From: Methylococcaceae bacterium
Lineage (GTDB): Bacteria; Pseudomonadota; Gammaproteobacteria; Methylococcales; Methylomonadaceae
Assembly (NCBI GenBank): GCA_016715325.1
Contig: JADKAL010000005.1
Span: 168,255 to 232,254, forward strand
Length of the DNA stretch: 64,000 nucleotides
Reading direction: 5' to 3'
Part shown: one piece after another, positions 33,684 through 44,443 of the stretch
Layout of the letters: each line of letters begins with the position of its first letter
Numbering within the stretch: the stretch's first letter is position 1
The notes under the pieces: model-generated
The model's database searches: none
What the model saw: only the letters and a program-made list of their open reading frames with translations
Told to the model about the DNA's origin: nothing
Made by a program: the position numbers and the translations under genes

Positions 33684-35209
33684 CTGAACGTTTGCTATTA
33701 GTCGAATCGGAACTGGATACCTTGTTTCTGGTCAGTCAATTGCTGAACAGCAACCACAACCTGCGCAATAAGCTAAAAGGCATCCTGGAAATTCTACATA
33801 AACGCTCAGGCTTGCAGTACGGCATGATTACCTTGCGCGATGTCGACGACGATAGCATGAGCATTTGCGAAATCTACGGCGAAGGCATTGATCGTTCAGT
33901 TCGTTATGAGCCAGGGGAGGGATTGGTTGGCGCAATCCTCGACGAAGGCAGTACCATCGTTGTCGAACGGTTGGCAGATGAATCGCGTTTCTTAAGCCGA
34001 TTAGGGGTTTATAACCCCGACTTACCCTTTATCGGATCACCTTTAGCGGTCGAGCAAGGCGAAGTTGTCGGCGTGATTGCCGCGCAACCCTGCGACGCCA
34101 AATTTTTGGGCGAACGCGCGCGATTTCTTGAGATGGTGGCTAACTTGGTTGCGCAAAGCGTTAACATGCTGCGTGTGCTTGAGCGTAAGCAATCCCAACT
34201 TGCAACCGAGCGAGACTACCTTAAACAAGCGCTGGTTAAAAATTACCGTTTCGAAAACATCATCGGTCATTCCGAGCCGATGCTAAAAGTGTTCGACATC
34301 ATCCGGCAGGTCTCCAAATGGCATACAACTGTGTTGATCCGGGGCGAATCCGGCACCGGTAAGGAAGTTGTCGCCAATTCCATTCATTTCAATTCGGCCT
34401 GCGCCAACGGCCCATTTCTTAAGCTTAATTGCGCCGCTTTGCCCGATACCTTATTGGAATCGGAGTTGTTCGGCCACGAAAAGGGCGCGTTCAGCGGCGC
34501 CATCGGCCAACGCAAAGGCCGATTCGAATTGGCCGATAACGGCACCTTATTTCTCGATGAAGTCGGGGAGATTTCGGCGTCATTCCAGGCCAAATTGCTC
34601 AGAGTTTTGCAGGAGGGCGAATTCGAAAGGGTCGGCGGGGTTAGGACGCTAAAAGTCAATGTTCGTATCATTGCAGCCACCAACCGTAACCTGGAGGAAG
34701 ATGTCGCTAACGGCGTGTTTCGTGAGGATTTATATTACCGGCTTAACGTCATGCCGATCTACATGCCGAGATTATGCGACCGGCTGGAAGACGTCCCCGA
34801 TTTGGCCGCTTTCCTTCTTAAACGCATTTCCAAGCAGCAAGGCGGCAGGCCGCTGGAGCTTAAGGAAAGCGCCTTGCGCATCCTGATGAAGCATTCCTGG
34901 CCGGGCAATGTCCGTGAACTGGAAAACTGCCTGGAACGCGCCGCGATCATGAGTCTGGAAGGCATTATCGACCGCGATGTAATTGTCAGCACCGGTCTGG
35001 AAAGCGAAATCGGCATCTCACGGCCTGCCCCGACCGCTTATAAACCTGTGAACCTGCAAGATGACGAGATGGACGAACGTGAAAAAGTTATCGCCGCACT
35101 CGAACAATCCGGCTGGGTTAAAGCGAAAGCGGCGCGCTTGCTCGACATGACGCCGAGGCAGATTGCGTATCGGATACAAACATTGAATATAAAGTTAAAA
35201 CAAATTTGA
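33680..35209 (+). CDS. nifA: Sigma-54-dependent nif activator NifA
   Basis: This 509-aa activator has an N-terminal GAF domain (about 25-165), an AAA+ domain (about 190-430) and a C-terminal helix-turn-helix (AKAARLLDMTPRQIAYRIQT). Walker A is GESGTGKE (222-229) and Walker B TLFLDEVGE (289-297). The sigma-54 contact loop reads GAFSGA at 269-274, where the standard motif is GAFTGA. No Cys-rich linker lies between AAA+ and HTH, as expected when NifL, rather than direct oxygen sensing, provides control. It should activate the nifE and rnf promoters described here. The frame is intact. Confidence 0.96.
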   Translation: MTERLLLVESELDTLFLVSQLLNSNHNLRNKLKGILEILHKRSGLQYGMITLRDVDDDSMSICEIYGEGIDRSVRYEPGEGLVGAILDEGSTIVVERLADESRFLSRLGVYNPDLPFIGSPLAVEQGEVVGVIAAQPCDAKFLGERARFLEMVANLVAQSVNMLRVLERKQSQLATERDYLKQALVKNYRFENIIGHSEPMLKVFDIIRQVSKWHTTVLIRGESGTGKEVVANSIHFNSACANGPFLKLNCAALPDTLLESELFGHEKGAFSGAIGQRKGRFELADNGTLFLDEVGEISASFQAKLLRVLQEGEFERVGGVRTLKVNVRIIAATNRNLEEDVANGVFREDLYYRLNVMPIYMPRLCDRLEDVPDLAAFLLKRISKQQGGRPLELKESALRILMKHSWPGNVRELENCLERAAIMSLEGIIDRDVIVSTGLESEIGISRPAPTAYKPVNLQDDEMDEREKVIAALEQSGWVKAKAARLLDMTPRQIAYRIQTLNIKLKQI

Positions 35210-35337
35210 TTAGAGGGAACGGTAATTAAGTTCCGCTATTAAGAATAAGCGTTAGTTTTCTTTAACGATGACAAAAATCGCTAGGTGGTGCTTGTCTTGA
35301 AAATCTTTTAGCTATATTTTCAGATAAGCTGAAGCGC

Positions 35338-35361
35338 CTTGGGATGATTATCATTTCCAAG
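35338..35361. promoter_or_regulatory. Fur-box-like palindrome (upstream copy)
   Basis: The sequence contains, on the minus strand, AATGATAATCAT within CTTGG..CCAAG outer arms. It matches 13 of 19 positions of the consensus GATAATGATAATCATTATC. A candidate iron-responsive site only. Confidence 0.35.
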
Positions 35362-35576
35362 CGTTTGGTAAGTCAGAATTACTTTAGGGCGTATAAGTAA
35401 AATCACTGGATTACGATAAAAATCAAATTTTTCTGTTCTCTTGGATGTGTCAAAAGTAATTTAACATTCTAGTCCTCTACATCATTTAAAACTTCAATAT
35501 TCATAAGTCACAAGCGCTCACGTCCGTAATTTTTTCTCTGCGGCAACGATTATTTCCATCAAACCTCAAATAAAAT

Positions 35577-35595
35577 GATGATGATAATCAGTTCT
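35577..35595. promoter_or_regulatory. Fur-box-like sequence (downstream copy)
   Basis: GATGATGATAATCAGTTCT matches about 14 of 19 positions of the Fur consensus in its core. It lies about 150 bases before the ilvI start. Evidence is the sequence resemblance only. Confidence 0.35.
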
Positions 35596-35741
35596 TCATA
35601 CCAATTTTTTTTGGAAACTTGTACAATATCCAGTTACGTACCCGCCATGCAAGCCGGTTAAACATTCGGTTTTGCTATTTCGGCAGGTTAATTGGCAGAT
35701 TCTTGAAGGCAACAAGTCATCCTAAGGTTATTGAGGTGAGC

Positions 35742-37481
35742 GTGGAGTTAAGCGGTGCAGAAATACTGATCCATAGTCTTAAAGACGAAGGTGTTGAGTA
35801 TATTTTCGGGTATCCCGGCGGGGCGGTGTTGCATATTTATGATGCGCTGTTTAAGCAGGATGATGTCAAACACATCCTGGTACGCCATGAGCAGGGCGCT
35901 ACACATGCTGCCGACGGCTATGCCCGTTCGACTGGAAAGCCCGGCGTGGTGTTGGTCACCTCCGGTCCCGGTGCAACTAATGCAGTGACAGGCATTGCGA
36001 CAGCCTATATGGACTCCATTCCGATGGTCGTAATCTCAGGCCAAGTTCCATCGGCCGTTATTGGCAGCGATGCGTTCCAGGAAGTCGATATGGTCGGCAT
36101 CAGCCGTCCTTGCGTTAAGCATAACTTTCTGGTTAAGGACGTTAATCAGATTGCGGAAACAATTAAGAAAGCCTTTTATGTGGCGACCACGGGTCGCCCC
36201 GGCCCTGTCGTTGTCGATATTCCTAAGGATATTACCGATCCACGGTTTAAAGTACCTTACAAATATCCTAAGAAAGTCAGCATCCGTTCGTATAATCCAG
36301 CAGTAAGCGGACAGAAAGGACAGATCAAGAAAGCAGTCGAATTACTACTTGAAGCTCAACGCCCGATGATTTATTCCGGCGGCGGCTGTGTCATTGGTGA
36401 AGCAAGCAAGGAGCTGACCGAATTCAGCCATTTATTAGGTTATCCCGTAACCAACACCCTGATGGGTTTAGGCGCATTCCCTGCGACCGATAAGCAATTC
36501 ATAGGCATGTTGGGTATGCATGGCACCTATGAAGCCAATATGGGCATGCACGAGAGCGATGTCATTATCGCCATTGGCGCGCGTTTTGATGACCGCGTGA
36601 CGGGAAAGCTCGACGAATTCTGTCCGTATGCAAAGATTATCCATATTGATGTCGATCCGGCTTCCATTTCCAAAACCGTCAAGGTGGATATTCCCATTGT
36701 TGGCGAGGTTAAGCCCGTGTTGGAGCAGATGATCGAGCTTATTAGAGAGAGTAAAAAAGCACCCGATAAAAAAGCGCTGGATGCGTGGTGGAAGCAGATC
36801 AAACTATGGCAAGAGAACGATTGCCTGAATTATGACCGCGAAAGTAAGCTGATCAAGCCACAATATGTTATCGAACAATTGTATGAAGTCACCAAGGGCG
36901 AAGCATTTGTGACTTCCGATGTTGGACAGCACCAGATGTGGGCGGCGCAGTATTACAAGTTCGACAAGCCGCGCCGTTGGATCAACTCAGGCGGTTTGGG
37001 AACGATGGGTTTTGGTTTGCCTGCCGCTATCGGCGTTAAGCTGGCGCACCCCGATGCCGATGTCGCCTGCGTAACCGGTGAAGCCAGCGTCCAGATGTGC
37101 ATCCAGGAGTTATCTACGGCATTGCAATATAAAACACCGATTAAAATTATCAACCTGAATAACCGCTACATGGGAATGGTCAGGCAATGGCAGGAGTTTT
37201 CTTACGAAAGCCGCTATTCGCATTCCTACATGGATACCATCCCGGAATTTGTCAAACTGGCGGAAGCTTACGGCCATGTCGGGATACGCATCGATAAACC
37301 CGAAGACGTCAGGCCGACACTGGAAAAAGCCTTTGCCATGAAAGACCGTACGGTATTTCTGGACATCATTACCGACCAAATGGAAAACGTTTACCCGATG
37401 ATTGAAGCCGGAAAGGCGCATAACGACATGAAATTGCGGGTTGCTGCAACAGGGACGACAACAGATAGGGAATTGGCCTGA
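35742..37481 (+). CDS. ilvI: Acetolactate synthase large subunit
   Basis: This 579-aa ThDP enzyme catalyses the first common step of valine, leucine and isoleucine synthesis. I start it at GTG 35742 (MELSGAEILIHSLKDEG), which has GAGGTGA just upstream; an ATG at 35619 would add 41 unrelated residues. Domain signatures are GYPGGAVLHIYDALF, catalytic Glu in VRHEQGATHAADGYAR, RPGPVVVDIPKDI and the ThDP motif region VTGEASVQMCIQEL with LNNRYMGMVRQWQE. ilvH and ilvC follow. The frame is intact. ilvB is an alternative symbol. Confidence 0.95.
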   Translation: MELSGAEILIHSLKDEGVEYIFGYPGGAVLHIYDALFKQDDVKHILVRHEQGATHAADGYARSTGKPGVVLVTSGPGATNAVTGIATAYMDSIPMVVISGQVPSAVIGSDAFQEVDMVGISRPCVKHNFLVKDVNQIAETIKKAFYVATTGRPGPVVVDIPKDITDPRFKVPYKYPKKVSIRSYNPAVSGQKGQIKKAVELLLEAQRPMIYSGGGCVIGEASKELTEFSHLLGYPVTNTLMGLGAFPATDKQFIGMLGMHGTYEANMGMHESDVIIAIGARFDDRVTGKLDEFCPYAKIIHIDVDPASISKTVKVDIPIVGEVKPVLEQMIELIRESKKAPDKKALDAWWKQIKLWQENDCLNYDRESKLIKPQYVIEQLYEVTKGEAFVTSDVGQHQMWAAQYYKFDKPRRWINSGGLGTMGFGLPAAIGVKLAHPDADVACVTGEASVQMCIQELSTALQYKTPIKIINLNNRYMGMVRQWQEFSYESRYSHSYMDTIPEFVKLAEAYGHVGIRIDKPEDVRPTLEKAFAMKDRTVFLDIITDQMENVYPMIEAGKAHNDMKLRVAATGTTTDRELA

Positions 37482-37972
37482 TGAGACACATTATTTCTAT
37501 ATTGATAGAGAACGAATCCGGTGCATTGTCGCGGGTGGCGGGGCTGTTTTCAGCGCGTGGCTACAATATTGAATCCTTGACCGTTGCGCCGACCGAAGAC
37601 CCCAGCCTGTCGCGGATGACCTTGGTGACCAGCGGTAGCGACCAAATCATTGAGCAAATCACCAAGCAACTAAACAAGTTGATTGATGTGGTCAAATTGA
37701 TAGATTTAGCTGAAGATGCCCATATCGAACGGGAATTGATGCTGATTAAAATCAAGACCACCGACAAAAACCGGGCAGAAGTCAGGAGCATGGCCGATAT
37801 TTTTCGCGGCAGGATACTGGATATCACGCCGGAAACTTACGTGGTGGAAATGACCGGGCCATCGGAAAAACTGGATGCATTTATCGCCGCAGTTGATGCC
37901 GATTGCATCATTGAAGTTGTGCGCTCTGGAGCAACCGGAATTTCGAGAGGCGAAAAAGGCTTACATCTTTAA
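37481..37972 (+). CDS. ilvH: Acetolactate synthase small (regulatory) subunit
   Basis: This 163-aa regulatory subunit is an ACT-domain protein that confers valine feedback on IlvI. It begins MRHIISILIENESGALSRVA and includes GLFSARGYNIESLTVAPTED and the second domain RAEVRSMADIFRGRILDITP. Its ATG overlaps the ilvI stop by one base. The typical length for the small subunit is 160-165 aa. The frame is intact. Confidence 0.96.
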   Translation: MRHIISILIENESGALSRVAGLFSARGYNIESLTVAPTEDPSLSRMTLVTSGSDQIIEQITKQLNKLIDVVKLIDLAEDAHIERELMLIKIKTTDKNRAEVRSMADIFRGRILDITPETYVVEMTGPSEKLDAFIAAVDADCIIEVVRSGATGISRGEKGLHL

Positions 37973-37995
37973 TACCCGCCAAATAATTATTTTAA

Positions 37996-39036
<1,041 letters not shown>

Positions 39037-39052
39037 TCGTTAAATCAGATAG

Positions 39053-39082
39053 AAAAAAGCCCGTACTTTACGGGCTTTTTTT
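39053..39082 (+). terminator. Rho-independent terminator of ilvIHC
   Basis: AAAAAAGCCCGTA and TACGGGCTTTTTTT form a strong stem followed by a run of T, 17 bases after the ilvC stop. Confidence 0.92.
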
Positions 39083-39245
39083 ATTTAAGTGGTTTAATTC
39101 GGTAAAGATTCATCCATTTGACGACTTTTATCTGGTCTATTGCAGTATTATGTCTCATATCCGGCAGGGCAATTTTTTGACTGCTGAGTATTCAGGTTAT
39201 AATAAACATAATACTAAGCTGTAAAAGAGGAAAATACTCAGCTCG

Positions 39246-40601
39246 ATGACGCAAAAATTATATATTCAGACTAACGGCTGTCAGATGAACGAATACGACT
39301 CTGACAAAATGCGCGACATTCTGCATGCCTCGCATGGTTTTGAATTAATTGACGATCCAAAACAAGCCGATGTTTTGTTGCTCAATACCTGTTCTATCAG
39401 AGAAAAAGCGCAAGAAAAGGTGTTTTCGGCATTAGGGAAATGGCGGATAATTAAGGCTAAACGGCCTGAAGTGATTATCGGCGTCGGTGGCTGTGTTGCC
39501 AGCCAGGAAGGTTCCTCCATACAAAAACGCGCACCTTATGTCGATATCGTTTTCGGTCCGCAAACATTGCATCGATTGCCGCAGTTACTGGACGAAGCCC
39601 GTAGCCAGAAAAAACCCGTCGTCGATATATCATTCCCTGAAATCGAAAAATTCGATAATTTGCCTGAACCTAAAGCAGACGGTGTTAAAGCATTTGTGTC
39701 CGTGATGGAAGGTTGTAGCAAATATTGTACGTTTTGTGTTGTACCTTACACCCGCGGTGTGGAAATCAGCCGCCCGCTTAACGATGTCATGAACGAAATC
39801 ACCGCCCTCGCAAATCAAGGCGTTAGGGAAATCAATTTATTAGGCCAAAATGTTAATGCTTACAGAGGTGAGATGGAAGACGGCGACATTGCCGATTTTT
39901 CATTGCTTCTACATTATGTCGCCTCCATTGAAGGAATAGATCGTATCCGTTTTACGACCTCGCATCCTGTAGAATTCACCGACAATCTAATTGAAGCCTT
40001 CGGTGAAATTCCAAAGTTAGTTAATCATTTACATTTGCCGGTACAAAGCGGGAGCGATCATATTCTCAAAATGATGAAACGCGGACATACCCGGGAAGAT
40101 TACATCGAAACCATACGAAAACTTCGCGACGTACGACCGACTATCAGTCTGTCGTCCGACTTTATCATCGGATTTCCGGGCGAAACCGACAAAGAGTTTG
40201 AAGAAACGATGGCATTTATTGAAGAAATCGGTTTCGACCATTCGTTTAGTTTTATCTACAGCGCTCGTCCGGGAACGCCTGCTGCCGATCTTCCCGACGA
40301 TGTTCCGATGGAAGTCAAAAAGCAACGGTTAGAACGATTTCAAAACCGCATCCTGGAAATGGCCTCATACATATCGAAAAGCATGATTGGAACGGTCCAA
40401 ACCGTACTTGTCGAGGGGCAATCGAAAAAGAACCCTTTACAAATGCAGGGGAGAACGGAAAATAACCGTGTAGTAAATTTTATTGCACATCCCAGGTTAG
40501 CCGGTCATTTTGTCGATGTCCTCATTACCGAAGCTTTGCCGAATTCCTTGAGGGGCCGTTTAGTAGAAACCTCTGTCGATAAGTTAGCTGTTCATGCCTA
40601 A
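39246..40601 (+). CDS. miaB: tRNA-2-methylthio-N6-dimethylallyladenosine synthase MiaB
   Basis: This 451-aa radical-SAM methylthiotransferase modifies tRNA A37. The N-terminal UPF0004 domain has cluster Cys in [17 protein letters not shown] and [18 protein letters not shown]; the radical-SAM cluster is [20 protein letters not shown]-terminal TRAM domain (about 385-445) binds tRNA. The gene leads the usual miaB-ybeZ-ybeY-ybeX block. Length is typical and the frame intact. Confidence 0.96.
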   Translation: MTQKLYIQTNGCQMNEYDSDKMRDILHASHGFELIDDPKQADVLLLNTCSIREKAQEKVFSALGKWRIIKAKRPEVIIGVGGCVASQEGSSIQKRAPYVDIVFGPQTLHRLPQLLDEARSQKKPVVDISFPEIEKFDNLPEPKADGVKAFVSVMEGCSKYCTFCVVPYTRGVEISRPLNDVMNEITALANQGVREINLLGQNVNAYRGEMEDGDIADFSLLLHYVASIEGIDRIRFTTSHPVEFTDNLIEAFGEIPKLVNHLHLPVQSGSDHILKMMKRGHTREDYIETIRKLRDVRPTISLSSDFIIGFPGETDKEFEETMAFIEEIGFDHSFSFIYSARPGTPAADLPDDVPMEVKKQRLERFQNRILEMASYISKSMIGTVQTVLVEGQSKKNPLQMQGRTENNRVVNFIAHPRLAGHFVDVLITEALPNSLRGRLVETSVDKLAVHA

Positions 40602-40608
40602 TTAATCC

Positions 40609-41583
40609 ATGATATCTGAAGAAATAGCGTTAACACCGGCGGACAATGCCAGACTTTCTAATTTTTGCGGTCATCTAAATACCCATTTAAAACAGATTGA
40701 GCATCGACTTCAAGTTGAAATTGCCAGCCGCGGCAATCAATTTAAAGTGACAGGAAAAGAAAACTCTGTAAAAGCCGCTTGCGCAGTTATGCAAAAACTC
40801 TTTGAAAACACTGAGAAAGAAGAATTGACCTCCGAACTTATTCATTTAGCGATGCAAGATGCGACCATTGACGACTTGTTGGACGAGCAAAAAGAGGTTG
40901 AACAACAACCGGTCGCTATTAAGACAAAATACGGTCTAATTAGAGGCAGAGGTGCGAATCAACAAGATTATCTCAAAAAAATAGTGTCTCACGATATTAA
41001 CTTCGGCGTGGGTCCCGCAGGAACGGGAAAAACTTTTTTGGCGGTTGCGTGTGCGGTTGAAGCGTTGCAATCGGAAAAAGTCAGGAAAATAATTCTGGTG
41101 CGGCCGGCGGTTGAAGCCGGCGAAAAACTTGGTTTTTTACCGGGCGATATGGCGCAAAAAGTCGATCCGTATCTTCGTCCCTTGTACGATGCGCTTTACG
41201 ATATGCTAGGTTTGGAACGGGTCGAGAAAATGATCGATCGAGGGATCATCGAAGTTGCGCCGTTAGCTTTTATGCGCGGCAGAACGTTGAACGATGCTTT
41301 TATTATTCTGGATGAAGCCCAAAATACCACAGTCGAGCAAATTAAAATGTTTCTAACCCGCGTTGGTTTCGGCTCGACGGCGGTGGTGACGGGAGACGTG
41401 ACCCAGATCGATTTACCTTCCGAAAAAATGTCCGGACTTCGGCATGTTTTAGAGGTACTCAAAGATGTCGAAGGCATTAGTTTTACCTTTTTTACGTCCC
41501 GCGATGTAGTTAGACATCCGCTCGTACAGCGGATTGTGAATGCGTACGAGGCGTACGAAAAGAAAACTAAACCCGTTTTATGA
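40609..41583 (+). CDS. ybeZ: PhoH-like ATPase YbeZ
   Basis: This 324-aa PhoH-family ATPase partners YbeY in RNA maturation. An N-terminal KH-like region is followed by YGLIRGRGANQQDYLKKI, Walker A GPAGTGKTFLAVACAVEAL and Walker B region DAFIILDEAQNTTVEQIKMF. It lies 7 bases after miaB and overlaps ybeY by 4 bases. The frame is intact. Confidence 0.95.
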   Translation: MISEEIALTPADNARLSNFCGHLNTHLKQIEHRLQVEIASRGNQFKVTGKENSVKAACAVMQKLFENTEKEELTSELIHLAMQDATIDDLLDEQKEVEQQPVAIKTKYGLIRGRGANQQDYLKKIVSHDINFGVGPAGTGKTFLAVACAVEALQSEKVRKIILVRPAVEAGEKLGFLPGDMAQKVDPYLRPLYDALYDMLGLERVEKMIDRGIIEVAPLAFMRGRTLNDAFIILDEAQNTTVEQIKMFLTRVGFGSTAVVTGDVTQIDLPSEKMSGLRHVLEVLKDVEGISFTFFTSRDVVRHPLVQRIVNAYEAYEKKTKPVL

Positions 41584-42041
41584 ATCGTATAGAAGTTCAA
41601 ACCGTTTACAACTCACCCGGTCAACCGGATGTTAAACAAATTCAAAGCTGGATTGATGCGGCATTAGAAGGCTATCCGCAAGATACTGAAATCGTTGTGC
41701 GTATCGTCGACATACACGAAAGCGCTCAACTGAATAAGCAATATCGCCATAAACAAGGTCCGACGAATATTTTGAGTTTTCCAATTGAGATTCCGGAAGG
41801 CATCACGCTTAATTTATTGGGCGATTTAGTCGTTTGCGCACCGGTCTTGGAAAGGGAAGCTGCCGAACAAGGTAAAGTGTTATCACATCATTGGGCTCAT
41901 ATTGTTATCCATGGCGTTTTGCATTTGCTCGGCTATGATCATATCGAAGACGATGAAGCCGAAATCATGGAAAATAAAGAAATCGAAATCTTACAAAAAT
42001 TGAATCTTAACAACCCTTATTTTGAGGCAAATCAAACATGA
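41580..42041 (+). CDS. ybeY: Endoribonuclease YbeY
   Basis: This 153-aa metalloprotein is required for 16S rRNA 3'-end maturation and ribosome quality control. The zinc site is HGVLHLLGYDH (three His residues), with LSFPIEIPEGI and GDLVVCAPVLEREA in the body. The start overlaps ybeZ by 4 bases and the stop overlaps corC by 4. The frame is intact. Confidence 0.96.
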   Translation: MNRIEVQTVYNSPGQPDVKQIQSWIDAALEGYPQDTEIVVRIVDIHESAQLNKQYRHKQGPTNILSFPIEIPEGITLNLLGDLVVCAPVLEREAAEQGKVLSHHWAHIVIHGVLHLLGYDHIEDDEAEIMENKEIEILQKLNLNNPYFEANQT

Positions 42042-42880
42042 GCGACGACAAACCTCCCAGTAGCAGTCCCACTCGGAAACGCTGGGTGGATCGAATCAGC
42101 CACTTCTTTTCCGGTGAGCCGCAAGATTTGGAAGAATTGCTCGAAATATTACGAGAAGCACGCTCAAACCGTTTGCTCGATACCGATGCGCTGACGATGA
42201 TCGAAGGGGTCTTGCAAGTTAATCAAATGCAGGTCAGGGATATTATGATCCCGAGAGTGCAAATGGTCGTCGTACCTAACGACGCGGAGTTGGATACCAT
42301 TATGCCGCTCATCACGGAATTCAACCATTCTCGTTATCCCGTTATAGACGGCGACAGGAGTAAAGTCGTCGGAGTCTTACTGGCAAAAGATTTACTCGCG
42401 CACATCTGTAAAAATACTAAACTTTTGGTGAAGGATATAATGCGCTCGGCGTATGTCGTGCCGGAAAGTAAGCGTTTAAACGTCTTATTAAAAGAATTGC
42501 GCACCAACGGCAATCACATGGCTATCGTTGTCGACGAATACGGACAAACTGCGGGTTTAGTTTCGATTGAGGACGTACTGGAGCAAATCGTCGGCGAAAT
42601 CGAGGACGAGCACGACGAACAGGACGACGAAGGCTATATCTTCCGGCGAAGCGATCGCGAATTCATGATTAAAGCCTTAACCCCGATGGACGAATTCGAC
42701 GATTATTTTTCTACACAGTTGGCAACCGACGAATACGATACGATAGGCGGTTTTATTGTGAGCCAGTTAGAACATATGCCGAAGAAAGGTGAAAGCCTAG
42801 TCGTCGATAATATGCGTTTTGAAGTGATCCGGGCGGATACCCGCCGTGTGCATCTCGTCAAATTAAAGCTAATCGAATAA
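42038..42880 (+). CDS. corC: CorC/YbeX CBS-domain protein
   Basis: This 280-aa protein has two CBS domains (about 68-185, including VRDIMIPRVQMVVVPNDAEL and VKDIMRSAYVVPESKRLNVL). A C-terminal CorC_HlyC transporter-associated domain (about 200-280) follows. It is associated with magnesium and cobalt handling and, in the ybeZYX context, with ribosome function. Soluble; full length. It overlaps ybeY by 4 bases and is followed by galE after 12 bases. Confidence 0.94.
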   Translation: MSDDKPPSSSPTRKRWVDRISHFFSGEPQDLEELLEILREARSNRLLDTDALTMIEGVLQVNQMQVRDIMIPRVQMVVVPNDAELDTIMPLITEFNHSRYPVIDGDRSKVVGVLLAKDLLAHICKNTKLLVKDIMRSAYVVPESKRLNVLLKELRTNGNHMAIVVDEYGQTAGLVSIEDVLEQIVGEIEDEHDEQDDEGYIFRRSDREFMIKALTPMDEFDDYFSTQLATDEYDTIGGFIVSQLEHMPKKGESLVVDNMRFEVIRADTRRVHLVKLKLIE

Positions 42881-42892
42881 GCGGGAATATTA

Positions 42893-43939
42893 ATGTCGAA
42901 TACCGTTCTAGTCACAGGCGGAGCAGGCTATATCGGCAGCCACGCTTGCGTGGAGTTACTGCAAGCAGGCTATTCGGTTGTTGTGGTTGATAATCTGGAA
43001 AATAGCAAGATCGAATCCTTAAACCGTGTTCAGCAGATAACCGGTAAAACACTTACTTTTTTTCAGGCCGATATTCGCGATAAGGCCGCTTTAGCAACTA
43101 TTTTTACGAAAGAGAACATTTCATCCGTTATGCACTTTGCAGGCTTAAAGGCAGTCGGAGAGTCTTGCGAACAACCGCTCAAGTATTATCATAACAATGT
43201 TTACGGAACGATGGTGTTGTTGGACGCCATGACCGAAGCAAACGTCAAACAACTGGTTTTCAGTTCGTCAGCGACCGTTTACGGAACTAATCCGCAAGTT
43301 CAATACACGGAAGATTTGCCTATCGGTGCGGTTAATCCCTACGGGCGGACGAAGGCGATGGTGGAGCAGATACTAATCGATATGTCCGACTCGGATAAAT
43401 TAAAGCCGACACAAACACCTTGGAAAATAGCTTTGTTACGTTATTTCAATCCGATCGGCGCGCATGAAAGCGGGTTGATCGGCGAAGATCCCAACGGCAT
43501 TCCGAACAACCTGATGCCTTATGTTACTCAAGTCGCCATCGGTAAATTGCAGCAGTTATCCGTGTTCGGCGATGATTATCCGACACCGGACGGCACCGGC
43601 GTTCGCGATTACATCCACGTCGTCGATTTAGCGAAAGGCCATGTGAAAGCGATTGAAGCCTTACAAAGCGAAAAGTTCGGTGAAGGCGGTTGTAAAGCTT
43701 ACAATCTCGGTGCGGGTTTAGGTTATAGCGTTCTGGAACTCATTCAGGCATTCGAAAAAATGACCGGACGAAAAGTGAATTACAAAATAGCACCGAGACG
43801 AGCAGGGGATTTGCCTGAATATTACGCCGATCCGGGGTTAGCATTAAAGGAACTGAACTGGAATGTCGAAAAAACCCTGGACGATATGGTGGCCGATACC
43901 TGGAATTGGCAGGTTAAAAATCCGCAAGGGTATAATTAA
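42893..43939 (+). CDS. galE: UDP-glucose 4-epimerase GalE
   Basis: This 348-aa short-chain dehydrogenase-type epimerase interconverts UDP-glucose and UDP-galactose. NAD site TGGAGYIGSHACVELLQAGY (about residues 8-27), catalytic SSSATVYG and YGRTKAMVEQ (Tyr-x-x-x-Lys), and RYFNPIGAHESGLIGEDPNG are diagnostic. It converges with dtd, with only 7 bases between stops. The frame is intact. Confidence 0.96.
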   Translation: MSNTVLVTGGAGYIGSHACVELLQAGYSVVVVDNLENSKIESLNRVQQITGKTLTFFQADIRDKAALATIFTKENISSVMHFAGLKAVGESCEQPLKYYHNNVYGTMVLLDAMTEANVKQLVFSSSATVYGTNPQVQYTEDLPIGAVNPYGRTKAMVEQILIDMSDSDKLKPTQTPWKIALLRYFNPIGAHESGLIGEDPNGIPNNLMPYVTQVAIGKLQQLSVFGDDYPTPDGTGVRDYIHVVDLAKGHVKAIEALQSEKFGEGGCKAYNLGAGLGYSVLELIQAFEKMTGRKVNYKIAPRRAGDLPEYYADPGLALKELNWNVEKTLDDMVADTWNWQVKNPQGYN

Positions 43940-43946
43940 ACACGGC

Positions 43947-44384
43947 TTAAACCCGTAACGTAAAAGTGACCGGGCCGTCGTTAATCAGCGAAACTTTCAT
44001 ATCGGCGCCGAATTGACCGAAACGGACATTGGGGAAGGTTGCGGTAGAAAGTGTTTGTAAATAATTAAAGAGATGTAAGCCCTTTTCCGGCGCCGCAGCG
44101 GAGGCAAAACTGGGACGATTACCTTTATCGGTATTGGCGGCTAAGGTAAATTGCGGCACCAATAGCAGTCCCCCATTAATATCTCGTAAGCTCAAATTCA
44201 TCTTGTCGTTTTCGTCGGCGAAAATCCGGTAGTTTAAAATTCTCTCCAGCAGCCGTTCGGCGGATTTTTCCGTATCCTCTTTTTCTACGGCGACTAACGC
44301 CATAATTCCCTTGTCGATTTCTCCTACGACACAGTTATTCACAACGACTTTGGCGGTAGTGACTCGTTGAATAATGGTTAGCAT
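43947..44384 (-). CDS. dtd: D-aminoacyl-tRNA deacylase
   Basis: This 145-aa DTD hydrolyses D-amino acids from mischarged tRNA. The signature motifs are LLVPQFTLAANT (SQFTL-like) and, at the end, LINDGPVTFTLRV (NxGPVT). It begins MLTIIQRVTTAKVVVNN. Standard length; divergent from the nuclease gene with 59 bases between starts. The frame is intact. Confidence 0.96.
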   Translation of the reverse strand: MLTIIQRVTTAKVVVNNCVVGEIDKGIMALVAVEKEDTEKSAERLLERILNYRIFADENDKMNLSLRDINGGLLLVPQFTLAANTDKGNRPSFASAAAPEKGLHLFNYLQTLSTATFPNVRFGQFGADMKVSLINDGPVTFTLRV

Positions 44385-44443
44385 GATTAATCAGGAACGG
44401 GTTATATTGGAATATCAATGAAAATGGATGATATATAGCAGCG

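Larger units (their letters stand above)
35210..35741. other. Intergenic region between nifA and ilvI
   Basis: No gene is supported. The visible signals are two Fur-box-like sequences (35338-35361 and 35577-35595) and a Shine-Dalgarno just before the ilvI GTG. An N-terminal reading frame from 35619 exists but lacks family similarity. The region is AT-rich. Confidence 0.55.

Noticed and set aside
35619..35741. N-terminal extension of acetolactate synthase
   Set aside because: The 41 extra residues have no family counterpart, and the GTG at 35742 has a good ribosome binding site and the expected MELSGAEIL start.
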